Position numbers and translations under genes: made by a program. This document shows positions 33,197-42,588 of a DNA stretch of 64,000 nucleotides, piece by piece (position 1 is the stretch's first letter; each line of letters begins with the position of its first letter). The stretch is from positions 558,001 through 622,000 of the forward strand of contig NZ_JAFEVL010000048.1 of the NCBI RefSeq assembly GCF_016901135.1, given 5' to 3'. A model generated the notes under the pieces. That model made no database searches, was not told the origin of the DNA, and saw nothing but the letters and a program-made list of their open reading frames with translations. The stretch is from Martinezella lusitana. GTDB lineage: Bacteria > Pseudomonadota > Alphaproteobacteria > Rhizobiales > Rhizobiaceae.

Positions 33197-34308
33197 ACGA
33201 GATCCAATGCGATAACGACGGGGCAATGGTCGGATGCCTTCGGCCGGTCCCAGCCGACGCGCGGATAGCGCTCCACCTCCTGCCCCGGAGGAAATATGGT
33301 CCGGAAAGGCTGGCCCGAGCGAACAATGTCGGGGACGCGCGTCGCGTTGGCGCCTGCCAGGGCCGGAGACAGCCAGATGTAATCAAGCTGGCAGAGCCGC
33401 TGCTCCTGCGGCCCGCGCGCATGATAAAGCGTCCAGCGGTCGAGCTCCTCCCGACGATGCATGACATTTTCGACGAAGCCGTCACGGCTGAAGACATCGA
33501 GCGCACTTTCTTTTTCTTCGGTGCGGTGCTCGAAGCTATAGCCGGTGCGGCGCGTGCCGATGACGTCGATCCACTCCTGATAGTCGTTCATATCGCCGCA
33601 GATGGCGAAGTTCTTCGTTGCCGTGTGACCAGCGCCGAACCGGTCTTCGATGATGCGGCGAACGGCCATCGTCTCGGCACGGCGTACCGGCATGGTCGCC
33701 TGGCGGCCATCGACGCCCTCCCGCGCCGGCCCCATCGATTTCAGATGCACGACATAGAGCGAGAACGGCACCCCGCCGATATGGAGATGGAGTTCCAGGC
33801 AATCACGCTTGAAGATCTTGTCTTCCGAATGAAGGCCGAGTGCTGCCAGCTCATCGTTGAAAAGGCCGAAATCGCCGTAAGTCACCATGGCGTGACTCTT
33901 GATGTCATTAAGCACGATCGGCTGCCCATCACGCGTTTCCTCGCGCATCATAACGGCCACATCGATGCCACGGCTGTCATTGCCTTCGATCAGGAATTTT
34001 TGACGATAGCCGTTGCCGACCATGCGGTAGAGATAGCCATATTCGAATGCCTGCAGCGCCGCCATGTTGTCGACCTCCTGCAGGCAGATGATGTCGGCAT
34101 CCGCATCGGCGATCGCGAGCGCCGTCATCTGCCGGGTGTCGTCAGCCGCAGCGACCACGCGGGCAGCTTCCAGCTGCTGATAGACACTCTCGTTGCGAAC
34201 ATCGAAGAGCTGCAACACGCGATCCTGCCGCAACTGATTGCGAAAACCGGTGTAATCAAAACGGGTCAGCAGGTTCTCGACATTGAAGGTTGCAAGGCGC
34301 AGGGACAT
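33193..34308 (-). CDS. Endonuclease/exonuclease/phosphatase family protein
   Basis: A 371-residue metal-dependent hydrolase. LRLATFNVENLL opens the fold with the catalytic Asn, DIICLQEVDN carries the metal-binding Glu, and ICGDMNDY supplies the Asp/Asn pair; SDHCPVVIALD ends it with the Asp-His. Substrates in this superfamily range from DNA to phospholipids. No signal peptide is seen. The ATG used has GGA upstream; a TTG four codons earlier lacks one. It is coupled to the Nudix gene by ATGA overlap. Confidence 0.83.
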   Translation of the reverse strand: MSLRLATFNVENLLTRFDYTGFRNQLRQDRVLQLFDVRNESVYQQLEAARVVAAADDTRQMTALAIADADADIICLQEVDNMAALQAFEYGYLYRMVGNGYRQKFLIEGNDSRGIDVAVMMREETRDGQPIVLNDIKSHAMVTYGDFGLFNDELAALGLHSEDKIFKRDCLELHLHIGGVPFSLYVVHLKSMGPAREGVDGRQATMPVRRAETMAVRRIIEDRFGAGHTATKNFAICGDMNDYQEWIDVIGTRRTGYSFEHRTEEKESALDVFSRDGFVENVMHRREELDRWTLYHARGPQEQRLCQLDYIWLSPALAGANATRVPDIVRSGQPFRTIFPPGQEVERYPRVGWDRPKASDHCPVVIALDLV

Positions 34309-34359
34309 GAAGCATTCCAATTTCTGAAGAAGAATGTGAGCCGGCTTATCCTGCTCGCA

Positions 34360-35355
34360 TTACCCGGTCTTGGCGGTGACCGTCGATTTGAACTTACCCA
34401 TGAGATAGGGGCCGGAAAGAACAGGCGCATATTTCGGCTCCTCTCCCGGCTTGAGGCACGAAGGCAAGCAGGCGATTTCGGCAAACCAGTTCGGCTGATG
34501 AAAGAATGCCAGCGACTGCCGCCGCTGCATACCGCCCTCTTCCGGCGGCGGATTGACGACGCGATGCACGGTCGAAACCCAGCGATCATTGGTCCAAAGC
34601 GCCATCAGGTCGCCGATATTGATGACGAAAGCGCCCTCCACCGGCGGCACCGGCGTCCAGCGACCGTCAGGCGCAATGATCTCCAGCCCCTTGGAGCCCG
34701 GCTGCGGCAGCAGGATCGTCAGGCTGCCGTAATCAGTATGAGCGCCGGCACGCAGTTGGCCCGGCTGCGGCGGCACATGCTGCTCAGGATAGTTGAGAGC
34801 CCTCAGCGCGCTGATCGGCGCGTCCACGTAAGCATCGAAGAAATGCTCGTCGAGACCGAGCGCCGTCGCAAACACCCGCATGATCCGCGCGGCCAGATCC
34901 TCCATGGAGCGATAATAGGCCTTCCATGCCTCCATGAAACCCTCTGGCCCCTCGGGCCAGATCGTCGCCGCATAGCAGAAACCAAGTGCCTCCGGATCGC
35001 TCATGCCTGATGGCACGGCAAGCGGACCGCCATTGAAGCTTTCCTTGAGGTCGGGCGGCGTGTCGACATTGCGCGATTTCGCCAGCGCTTCGGTGCCGGG
35101 ACCGAGATAGCCGTAGGGATAGCCCGGATAGAGCGTCTTGGCCCGCTGCTTCACCTCGGCGGGCAAATCGAAGAACGTGTGCGTCTTGTCCCAGACATTC
35201 GCAATCACGCCATCAACGACACCATGATTGGCAATCGCCAGGAAACCGGTCGAGCGGCATATCCGGTCCACCTCCGCTCCAAGCCGTCTCTTTTCCTCGA
35301 GATCTGCCGCCTCGAAGGCGCCGAGATCGAAAATCGGGAAGCTCTGATCGGACAT
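34360..35355 (-). CDS. 2-oxoglutarate/Fe(II) oxygenase of the isopenicillin N synthase family
   Basis: A 331-residue non-haem iron oxygenase. The iron-binding triad is HTD (in AGAHTDYGSLTIL, about 206-208) and the His of STVHRVVNP (about 263); the RQS of RRQSLAFFHQ binds 2-oxoglutarate. The N-terminal domain opens FPIFDLGAF. The substrate is unknown. It lies 80 bp downstream of an ABC transporter operon on the same strand, so it may act on the imported compound; that is inference. Confidence 0.85.
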   Translation of the reverse strand: MSDQSFPIFDLGAFEAADLEEKRRLGAEVDRICRSTGFLAIANHGVVDGVIANVWDKTHTFFDLPAEVKQRAKTLYPGYPYGYLGPGTEALAKSRNVDTPPDLKESFNGGPLAVPSGMSDPEALGFCYAATIWPEGPEGFMEAWKAYYRSMEDLAARIMRVFATALGLDEHFFDAYVDAPISALRALNYPEQHVPPQPGQLRAGAHTDYGSLTILLPQPGSKGLEIIAPDGRWTPVPPVEGAFVINIGDLMALWTNDRWVSTVHRVVNPPPEEGGMQRRQSLAFFHQPNWFAEIACLPSCLKPGEEPKYAPVLSGPYLMGKFKSTVTAKTG

Positions 35356-35435
35356 GTGCGACTCCCATTCGTGACATCGGTCAAATCAAGCATAGGAGGC
35401 GGCGGCGAACAACCATCTTGTCTCCCGCCGCACAA

Positions 35436-36467
35436 TCAGAGCCTCCAGGCCGAGCGGATGGCGACGGGATAGATGTCACCCGCCTTTACCGCCTCGCGGC
35501 TATAGGCCCTGAGCATCTGCCCGTCCGGCAACGAGAGCCGTATCGCGTAACGCTCGCCCTCATAAAGAACGGAAACGACCCGGCAGGAAATGCCCTGCGC
35601 GTCGGCGATCACATCCTCCGGCCGCACAAGAATATCGGCATGCTCGGAGGCGCCCTCCTGCTCGTTCCAGATCTTCTTCAAGGAGGGCCAGTCGATAAGA
35701 CGCGGCCGGCCATCGGGAAGGGTAAGCGACAGGATGGCGCCCTGCCCCACCAGGCTGCCGACCATCCGCCCTTCGGGCCGGGCATAGATCTCCGCCGGAG
35801 GTGCCACCTGCAACAGCCGTCCCTCGGACATGACAGCGACATCGGTCGCCAGCGCCATGGCTTCGCTCTGATCATGCGTAACGTAGATCATGGTGGCGCC
35901 TGAGCGCTGGTGGAACTCTCGGAACGTCTCCTCCATCTCTTTCTTGAGATGACGATCGAGATTGGCAAGCGGCTCGTCGAGCAGCACGACATCAGGCGAT
36001 GTCACCAGGCAGCGTGCCAGCGCCACGCGCTGGCGCTGGCCGCCGGAGAGATCAGCCGGCCGGCGCTCGGCATAATCGGCAAGCCGCACCGTCGCCAAGG
36101 CCTCGCGCACCTTCTCGCGGTAGCGTTCGCCGGAGATGCCGCGCACCTTCAGCGGATAGCCGACGTTGTCTGCGACGTTCATATGCGGCCAGAGCGCGTA
36201 GGACTGAAACACCATCGCCATGTTGCGCCGCTCCGGTGGCAACATGTTCGCTGCGTCCGCCAGCAATCGTTCGCCGAGATGGATGGAGCCATCTGTCGGC
36301 TGTTCGAAGCCGGCTATCATTCTGAGTACGGTCGTCTTGCCGCAGCCGGATGGCCCGAGCAGCGCCAGAAAGCCACCCTCGCGCACGTCGAGCGACAGTG
36401 CATTGACGGCGGCGCGGCCGCCCGTGCCGAAATCCTTGCAGAGGTGATTGAGGATCAGCTTCGCCAC
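35436..36467 (-). CDS. ABC transporter ATP-binding protein (FbpC/PotA-like)
   Basis: A 343-residue ATPase. Walker A is GPSGCGKTT (38-46), signature LSGGQRQR (140-147) and Walker B VVLLDEP (160-166). A C-terminal TOBE-type domain (from about 235) marks the ferric/polyamine/phosphonate importer class. It overlaps the permease gene by 13 bp. The C-terminal domain may be regulatory. Confidence 0.88.
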   Translation of the reverse strand: MAKLILNHLCKDFGTGGRAAVNALSLDVREGGFLALLGPSGCGKTTVLRMIAGFEQPTDGSIHLGERLLADAANMLPPERRNMAMVFQSYALWPHMNVADNVGYPLKVRGISGERYREKVREALATVRLADYAERRPADLSGGQRQRVALARCLVTSPDVVLLDEPLANLDRHLKKEMEETFREFHQRSGATMIYVTHDQSEAMALATDVAVMSEGRLLQVAPPAEIYARPEGRMVGSLVGQGAILSLTLPDGRPRLIDWPSLKKIWNEQEGASEHADILVRPEDVIADAQGISCRVVSVLYEGERYAIRLSLPDGQMLRAYSREAVKAGDIYPVAIRSAWRL

Positions 36468-38149
36468 GGCACCACTCCTTTCGGCAGGCGCTTGGCCATG
36501 ATTTCGAGCAGCACCATCATGATCACAACCATGGCGATGACGATGACAGACATGGCGGAGGCAAGATCGGCGCTGCCGCCATCGTCGAGATTATAGATCA
36601 CCACTCCGAGCGTCTGCGTGCCCGCCGACCAGAGCAGCGCCGAAACCGTCAGCTCGTTGCAGGCGATGAGGAAAACCAGGATCACCGACGCGCCCGCCGC
36701 CGGCGCGATCAATGGGACGATGATGTCTGCAAGACGGCGAAAGAAGCCGGCGCCCGAAAGACGGGCCGCTTCTTCCAGGGCAGGATCGAGCTGCAGGAAG
36801 GCGCTCATGACCGGCTTGAGGCTGACGGCGAAGTAGGCGGAGAAATAGGCCAGCAGAATGATCCAGATCGTGCCGTAGAGCGTGACGTTGAGGATCGGCA
36901 ATGGTGCTGCAAACACCAGGATGAAGCAGACGGCGATGATGATGCCGGGGAGCGCATAGGGTATCTCGATCAGGCCGCCGACGATGCGGCTCAGCATGTC
37001 CCTGCGCCGGGCTAGCGCATAGGCGGCAAGAATTGTCACCACTAGGAGACCCAAGGCCGTCGCCGTGGCGAGGAACAAGGAATTGGAAAAGGCCGTGCGC
37101 GTCACCGTCTGCCGAAACAGGATTTCCACGAAGGCGTTCAGCGACGCCGTCTTGAACGTCAGCGGCACGCCATAGGCCGGCACCAGCGCGCCGGCGACCA
37201 GCGCCAGGAAGGGTGCCACGAGCATAACGAATAGGATCGCCCAGAGCACCGGCACGGCAGCATAACGCCAGCGGCCGAGCGAAAGGGCAGCGGACGCGCC
37301 GGAAAGGCCGATGACGCGATAGTCCCGCCCTTTCAATGCCCTGCCCTGCACCGCAAGTCCCGCAACGGCGATGACGGCGATCATCGTCGAAAGCACGGCG
37401 ATATCACCGAAAGTCCGTGGGCCGAAATTGGAGAATTTCGTGAAGATCAGGGTCGACAGCGTATAGATCGAGGCGGGAATACCAAGGATTGCCGGAATGC
37501 CGAAATTGCCGATCGAGGAGACGAAGGCAATTGCGGCGCCGGCGATGACACCGGGCAGCGACAGCGGCAGAATGATGTCTCGGAAGACGCGCAGGCCCGA
37601 GGCGCCCGAAAGCCTTGCCGTCTCGACGCCATCGCGCGGCAATGCCATCAACCCGGCCCTGAGCGCCAGATAGACCAGCGGCGCATGCTGCACGCCGTAA
37701 AGAAGAGCGATGCCGCCGATAGAATAGAGCGGCTGCGGCGATCCGAGCGGCGGCGCGATATGCAGCGCCTTCAACAGCGGGCTCGACGGACCGGACATCT
37801 GCACCCAGGCAAGCGCCGTCACCTGCGGCGGTATCATCATCGGCAGTACGAAGAGGAAGCCGAGAGGCCCCCTGCCCGGCATATCGGTCAATGTCAGCAG
37901 GAACGCGAAAAGGCAGCCGAGAGCCACGGAGATGATCGTGCCCAGCACGGCCGTTTCGATAGTGTACCAGGTGGAGCGCCACAGCGCTGGATCGGTGATG
38001 AGGTCATAGGTGCCGCCTCTGAGCAGCGCCTCGATACCGACCATCACCAGCCGCGCCAACGGCAAAACGCTGAGCAGCAGCACGACGGCAACAATAAAAG
38101 GAAACAGCCAGGCCGGCTGGCTGTTTCCCTTACGCACATATCCGTACAT
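36455..38149 (-). CDS. ABC transporter permease, fused double-domain (FbpB-like)
   Basis: A 564-residue inner-membrane protein with about 12 membrane segments and two transport domains. Each domain has an EAA-type loop (ETARLSGASGLRVFRDIILP near 180-200 and EEAARLSGAGFFRRLADIIVP near 450-475). This fused layout is usual for ferric iron and 2-aminoethylphosphonate-type importers. It lies 18 bp after the binding protein gene and overlaps the ATPase gene. The substrate is not decided by the permease sequence. Confidence 0.87.
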   Translation of the reverse strand: MYGYVRKGNSQPAWLFPFIVAVVLLLSVLPLARLVMVGIEALLRGGTYDLITDPALWRSTWYTIETAVLGTIISVALGCLFAFLLTLTDMPGRGPLGFLFVLPMMIPPQVTALAWVQMSGPSSPLLKALHIAPPLGSPQPLYSIGGIALLYGVQHAPLVYLALRAGLMALPRDGVETARLSGASGLRVFRDIILPLSLPGVIAGAAIAFVSSIGNFGIPAILGIPASIYTLSTLIFTKFSNFGPRTFGDIAVLSTMIAVIAVAGLAVQGRALKGRDYRVIGLSGASAALSLGRWRYAAVPVLWAILFVMLVAPFLALVAGALVPAYGVPLTFKTASLNAFVEILFRQTVTRTAFSNSLFLATATALGLLVVTILAAYALARRRDMLSRIVGGLIEIPYALPGIIIAVCFILVFAAPLPILNVTLYGTIWIILLAYFSAYFAVSLKPVMSAFLQLDPALEEAARLSGAGFFRRLADIIVPLIAPAAGASVILVFLIACNELTVSALLWSAGTQTLGVVIYNLDDGGSADLASAMSVIVIAMVVIMMVLLEIMAKRLPKGVVPWRS

Positions 38150-38166
38150 TTAAAATCCGGGCTGGA

Positions 38167-39147
38167 TCACTTCCACTTGAAGTAGGTGGAGAAGGTCTTC
38201 AGGTCTTGATCCGTGTTCTTCAGGGCATCGGCGGCATTCAACGGCAAAAGCTTGATGCTGTCACGTGCCGGAAAACCTTCCGGCAGCGGCGTGCCGTTGC
38301 GGGCGGGAATATAGCCGAGCTTCAGGAAGCCTTCCTGACCTTTTTCGGACAGGACGTAATCGACGAACTTCTTGGCAGCCTCGGCATGCTGCGTGCTGGC
38401 GAGGATGCCGACCGGCTCGGTCACGGCCGAAACGCCTTCGGTCGGGAAAACAAATTCCAGGGGGGCGCCCTTGGCCTTTTCGCGGATCGGCATGTAATCG
38501 ACGATCATGCCATAAGCCTTCTCGCCGGACGCGACGGCCTTGAGCACGGCGCCGTTGCCGCCCGAGGCGATCGCGCCGTTGTCGGCAAGATTCTTGTAGT
38601 AGTCCCAACCCAGGCTGCCGACGCCGGCGAGCGTCTGCGCATGAATGAGAGCGGCACCCGAAGCAAGCGGGCTCGGCATGGCAACGAGACCCTTGGCTTC
38701 CGGCTTGGCCAGATCCTGCCAGCTGGCCGGCTTCATCGAAGCGGCGGTGTTGTAGACGATGCCAGTCGTGATCAGCTTGGTGGAATAATAGTAGCCATCG
38801 GCATCGTAGAGCGACGAGTCGTAGTTCGCGGCTTCCGGCGACTTATAGGCCAGCAGCTTGCCCGCTTCCTTCAAGCGCTCCAGCGTCACGGTGTCGGCAA
38901 TCAGCAGAACGTCAGCCGCGGGCGCGCCGGCCTGCATTTCCGCCTGCAACTTGGCGATGATCTGCGGCGTGCCGTCGCGAACCCAATCGACCTTGATGCC
39001 CGGATTGGCGGCCATGAAACCATCAACGGTGGCCTGCGCGTCGGCATTCGGCTGGCTCGTATAGAGAACGAGATCGGCGGCAACAGCAGTGCCGGAGAAA
39101 AGAGCGACGGCCAGCAGGCCGGCGAAGGCGGAAACAAAGGTCTTCAT
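38167..39147 (-). CDS. Periplasmic ABC substrate-binding protein (AfuA/FbpA-like)
   Basis: A 326-residue exported protein with a signal peptide cut after about residue 23 (AVAADLVLYTS). LVLYTSQPNADAQATVDGF is typical of ferric- and phosphonate-type binding proteins. A DGYYYSTKL stretch near 115 has tyrosines, but the paired Tyr that binds iron in FbpA is not evident, so an organic ligand is as likely as ferric ion. It is the first gene of the importer operon. Confidence 0.83.
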   Translation of the reverse strand: MKTFVSAFAGLLAVALFSGTAVAADLVLYTSQPNADAQATVDGFMAANPGIKVDWVRDGTPQIIAKLQAEMQAGAPAADVLLIADTVTLERLKEAGKLLAYKSPEAANYDSSLYDADGYYYSTKLITTGIVYNTAASMKPASWQDLAKPEAKGLVAMPSPLASGAALIHAQTLAGVGSLGWDYYKNLADNGAIASGGNGAVLKAVASGEKAYGMIVDYMPIREKAKGAPLEFVFPTEGVSAVTEPVGILASTQHAEAAKKFVDYVLSEKGQEGFLKLGYIPARNGTPLPEGFPARDSIKLLPLNAADALKNTDQDLKTFSTYFKWK

Positions 39148-39319
39148 AAGACGTCCTCGGCTAGGTTGTAGGAAGGTTCCTTAGACGTGCGGCTTAACAT
39201 GATTGTGACAGTTGAATTTGAAGAAGATGCGTTTCATATGATGATTAAACCTTGACCATCGGCGCTCCACGCTATTTCTTGGCGATCGAATTTCAGATGG
39301 GATCTAGGAGGACATATCC

Positions 39320-40378
39320 ATGGAATATCGCCTGCTTGGCCGCTCCGGCCTCAAAGTTTCCACCATCACTATGGGCACCATGACCTTCGGCGGGGTCGGC
39401 TGGGCAAAAACCGTCGGCGATCTCGGCGTCAAGGATGCAAAGAAGCTGGTCGACATGTGCGTCGATGCCGGCGTCAACTTGCTCGATACGGCCGATGTCT
39501 ACTCGCAGGGCGCCTCGGAGGAAATCCTTGGCGAGATCATCGGCGGCCCGCGCAAGGACGGCGTGCTCATCGCCACGAAGGCCCGTTTCCCCATGGGGCC
39601 TGGTGTCAACGATGTCGGCTCTTCCCGCCAGCATCTGATCCAGGCTTGCGAGGCAAGCTTGAAGCGCATGAAGACCGATGTCATCGACCTTTACCAGCTG
39701 CATGAATGGGACGGCCAGACGCCGCTGGAAGAGACGATGGAAGCGCTCGATACCTTGGTTCGCCAGGGCAAGGTCCGCTACATCGGCTGCTCGAACTTTT
39801 CCGGCTGGCACATCATGAAGGCGCTTGGCGTCAGCGAGCGTGACAAGCGCGAACGCTTCGTCAGCCAGCAGATCCACTATACGCTGGAAGCCCGCGACGC
39901 CGAAAACGAACTGGTGCCTGTTAGTATCGACCAAGGCCTTGGCATCCTCGTCTGGAGCCCGATTGCCGGCGGGCTGCTATCGGGCAAGCATCGCCGCAAT
40001 CAGGCGACGCCTGAGGGCACGCGCCAGTTTGCCGGCTGGACGGAGCCGCCGATCCGCGACGAAAACCGACTGTGGAATATCGTCGATACGCTGGTGGAGG
40101 TTGCCGATGGCCGTGGCGTCTCGGCCGCGCAAGTGGCGCTCGCCTGGCTGATCGGCCGCAAGGGCGTGACCTCCGTCATCATCGGCGGCCGCACCAAAGC
40201 CCAGTTCAAGGACAACCTCGCCAGCGCCGAGCTGAAACTGACCGATGAAGAGCGCAAGCGTCTCGACGATGTCAGCCTGCCGCCGCTGATGTATCCCTAC
40301 TGGCACCAGCGCAACACCGCTAGTGACCGCCTGAGCGAGGCCGACCTGTCACTGATCGGCCCGCATCTGGCGAAGTAA
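39320..40378 (+). CDS. Aldo/keto reductase
   Basis: A 352-residue NADPH-dependent oxidoreductase with the TIM-barrel fold. NLLDTADVYS (about 53-62) holds Asp and Tyr of the catalytic tetrad, TKARF the Lys, and YQLHEWD the His. VIIGGRTKAQFKDNL near 290 binds NADP phosphate. GGAGG precedes the ATG. It is divergent from the importer operon across 172 bp. The carbonyl substrate is unknown. Confidence 0.88.
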   Translation: MEYRLLGRSGLKVSTITMGTMTFGGVGWAKTVGDLGVKDAKKLVDMCVDAGVNLLDTADVYSQGASEEILGEIIGGPRKDGVLIATKARFPMGPGVNDVGSSRQHLIQACEASLKRMKTDVIDLYQLHEWDGQTPLEETMEALDTLVRQGKVRYIGCSNFSGWHIMKALGVSERDKRERFVSQQIHYTLEARDAENELVPVSIDQGLGILVWSPIAGGLLSGKHRRNQATPEGTRQFAGWTEPPIRDENRLWNIVDTLVEVADGRGVSAAQVALAWLIGRKGVTSVIIGGRTKAQFKDNLASAELKLTDEERKRLDDVSLPPLMYPYWHQRNTASDRLSEADLSLIGPHLAK

Positions 40379-40384
40379 GAAACT

Positions 40385-40407
40385 CCTTCTCTCCCTCGGG
40401 GAGAAGG
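40385..40407. repeat. Palindromic intergenic repeat, CTTCTCC type
   Basis: CCTTCTCTCCCTCGGGGAGAAGG, an imperfect palindrome seven bases after the aldo/keto reductase stop, followed by GGCGGATGAGGGCG. It is one of four copies in the window and may double as a bidirectional terminator. Confidence 0.6.
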
Positions 40408-40510
40408 TGTCCAAAGGGCGGATGAGGGCGCGGCGCGGCACATTCAGTGTCCACCATAACGGTGCAACGCCCCCTCAACCAGCGCCCCTTCGACGAGCTC
40501 AGGAGCCATT

Positions 40511-40531
40511 CTTCTCCCCGCCGGGGAGAAG
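40511..40531. repeat. Palindromic intergenic repeat, CTTCTCC type
   Basis: CTTCTCCCCG-C-CGGGGAGAAG, a perfect palindrome just before the 3' end of the aminotransferase gene. It pairs with the copy at 40385, so the two frame the 158-bp convergent gap. Confidence 0.65.
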
Positions 40532-40536
40532 GTAAA

Positions 40537-41766
40537 TCAAGCCGCCAACGCCCCGATCTCGCCTGATATCAACTTGCCGAGCCGCGAAATGCCCTCTTCG
40601 ATCATCTCTTCGTTGGCGCAGGAAAAGCTGACGCGAAACGTATTCGCGCCGGTCCCGTCGGCGAAGAAGGCCTGACCGGGAACGAAGGCAACCTTTGCCG
40701 TTTCCAGAGACCGCGCCAGCAGCTTCGCCCCGTCCATGCCCTTCGGCAGGGTGATCCACACGAACATGCCGCCCTGCGGTTTCGTCCAGCTTACGCCGTC
40801 CGGCATGTATTTGGCGAGCGCGGCCAGCATACAGTCGCGGCGATGGCTATAGGTCATGCGGACCTTGGCAACCTGCGCGTCGAAACCGCGTTCGGCGACC
40901 TGATGTATAGCGATCTGGTTGATCGTCGAGGAATGCAGGTCAGCCGCCTGCTTCATCAGCACCAGCTTGCGGATGACGGGCGCATTGGCAACGACGAAAC
41001 CGACGCGAAGACCCGGCGCCAAGGTCTTGGAAAAGCTGCCACAATAGATCGTCCGCGTATCGTTGATATGGCCCTTGCGCGCGATTTCCAGCGCCAGGAT
41101 CGGCGGGATCGCCTCGCCGTCATAGCGCAGCGACTGATAGGCGGCGTCTTCGATGATGGCGATATCGAGCTCGTCGGCGAGATCGATGAGCTTCTCGCGA
41201 GCGTCAAGATCGACGGTTTCGCCGGTCGGATTGGCAAAATCGGCCGAGAGATAGGCGAACTTGACCCTGCCGCCTGCCTGCGCAGCGCCGGCACGATAAG
41301 AATCCGGCGTTCGGTTGCCGTTCAGCGTCAGCTGGTCATAGCTGGGCTCATAGGCGTTGAAGGCCTGCAGAGCGCCGAGATAGGTCGGCGCGGTGACCAA
41401 AGCCGTATCCTTCGGCGACAGGAAGAGCTTGCCGAGATAATCGAGGCCCTGCTGCGAGCCGGAGACGATGAAGACGTTGTCGAGTTCGCAGGGGACGCCA
41501 AGCGCCGCCATCTGCCCAACGAGCCATTCGCGCAGCGGCTTGTAGCCTTCGCTGACCGAATATTGCAGCGCTGCGTTGACGGTCGGGCCTGAGAAGATAT
41601 CGGCATAGGCCTGCTTGAATTCCGCATCCGGAAACAATGCGGGATCGGGGATGCCACCGGCAAACGAGATGATATCCGGCCGCTCCAACAGCTTCAGCAA
41701 CTCGCGGATTTCGGAGGCGCGCATACGGCTCGAACGCGTCGCAAAGATATTTTCCCAATTCAACAT
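40537..41766 (-). CDS. PLP-dependent aminotransferase (2-aminoadipate/MocR-like fold type I)
   Basis: A 409-residue aminotransferase. IISFAGGIPDP near residue 30 and the PLP-binding YCGSFSKTLAPGLRVGFV stretch, with the Schiff-base Lys in SFSK (about 240), fix the family. It resembles LysN-like 2-aminoadipate and aromatic aminotransferases. There is no DNA-binding domain, so it is an enzyme rather than a MocR regulator. The ATG at 41766 has GAGGAAG upstream; the longer frame reading adds 14 unlikely residues. The exact amino donor is unknown. Confidence 0.85.
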   Translation of the reverse strand: MLNWENIFATRSSRMRASEIRELLKLLERPDIISFAGGIPDPALFPDAEFKQAYADIFSGPTVNAALQYSVSEGYKPLREWLVGQMAALGVPCELDNVFIVSGSQQGLDYLGKLFLSPKDTALVTAPTYLGALQAFNAYEPSYDQLTLNGNRTPDSYRAGAAQAGGRVKFAYLSADFANPTGETVDLDAREKLIDLADELDIAIIEDAAYQSLRYDGEAIPPILALEIARKGHINDTRTIYCGSFSKTLAPGLRVGFVVANAPVIRKLVLMKQAADLHSSTINQIAIHQVAERGFDAQVAKVRMTYSHRRDCMLAALAKYMPDGVSWTKPQGGMFVWITLPKGMDGAKLLARSLETAKVAFVPGQAFFADGTGANTFRVSFSCANEEMIEEGISRLGKLISGEIGALAA

Positions 41767-41997
41767 GGGGCTTCCTCGTAATTTTTGGTCTTTCCGACAC
41801 AAGATCACGCAATAAAAGATAAGTCAATAATACTGACCTAATTTGTTTGTGATGGTGACAAGGAAAGGGATTGCTCGGGAGAAGGAGGTCGCTCTAGCAA
41901 CGCGGCGCGTCGATTTAGACCCCTCTCGAAAGACCTACACATCCAAGTGCTAAAGTGTTACTCTTACATTGTATCAATCGATAGGGAAAACGTAAGA

Positions 41998-42207
41998 ATG
42001 GCGATCGCGACGCTCTCATCGAAATTTCAGATATCGATTCCAAAAGAAGTGCGCGATCAACAACACTGGAGCGCGGGTCAGGAGTTCGTATTCATTCCGA
42101 AAGGCAAGGGGGTGCTCCTTATGCCTGTTCCGACTTTGGAAGACCTCAGGGGCATGGCGCGTGGCGCAAATCCGGAGACCTACCGCGTTCGGGACGACCG
42201 CTTCTAA
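41998..42207 (+). CDS. AbrB/MazE-family antitoxin (VapB-like)
   Basis: A 69-residue swapped-hairpin DNA-binding protein. ATLSSKFQISIPKEVRD is the AbrB/SpoVT core and the polar C-terminus (MARGANPETYRVRDDRF) is the part expected to block the toxin. It should neutralise the PIN toxin encoded next and repress the pair. Its TAA stop overlaps the toxin ATG (TAATG), the usual translational coupling in such modules. Confidence 0.87.
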   Translation: MAIATLSSKFQISIPKEVRDQQHWSAGQEFVFIPKGKGVLLMPVPTLEDLRGMARGANPETYRVRDDRF

Positions 42208-42587
42208 TGCGCGTGGTCGATAGTTCCGCGTGGATCGAGTGGATTCTTGATAGCCCGGTTGGAGGGCAACTGTCCGATAAAATTCCGGAACCTGACAACT
42301 GCATCGTTCCGACGATTGTCCAGCTTGAACTTTCCAAATGGCTTCTTCGAGAACAAGGTGAAGACGCCCTCAACAACTTCATTGCCTATACGATGCTATG
42401 CAATGTCGTGTCGTTGGACACAGCAATCGCTCGCCGCGCCGCCGAGATCTCCGCGCAACACAAACTTGCCACTGCCGACGCGATCATCTATGCGACCGCC
42501 CTCCAGCACGAGGCTGACATTCTGACCTGCGATGCGCATTTTGGGGGGCTGGAAAACGTAATCTATCTCCCGAAGGCAATGGATTAA
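42207..42587 (+). CDS. PIN-domain toxin (VapC family)
   Basis: A 126-residue ribonuclease toxin. The acidic residues of the PIN active site are visible: D5 (VVDSSAWIEW), E41 (VQLELSKW), D91 (LATADAIIYA) and D109 (LTCDAHF). All four are intact, so it should be active. It overlaps the antitoxin stop by one base. The module may stabilise the region or act in stress-induced growth arrest; neither is shown by the sequence. Confidence 0.9.
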   Translation: MRVVDSSAWIEWILDSPVGGQLSDKIPEPDNCIVPTIVQLELSKWLLREQGEDALNNFIAYTMLCNVVSLDTAIARRAAEISAQHKLATADAIIYATALQHEADILTCDAHFGGLENVIYLPKAMD

Positions 42588-42588
42588 C

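Noticed and set aside
32884..35010. A 708-codon plus-strand open frame
   Set aside because: It is antisense across the Nudix, endonuclease-like and oxygenase genes, whose minus-strand products have clear catalytic motifs; the plus-strand translation has no domain character.
37404..37982. Alternative minus-strand frame within the permease
   Set aside because: It is a frame-shifted shadow of the double-domain permease, which is intact and hydrophobic in its own frame.
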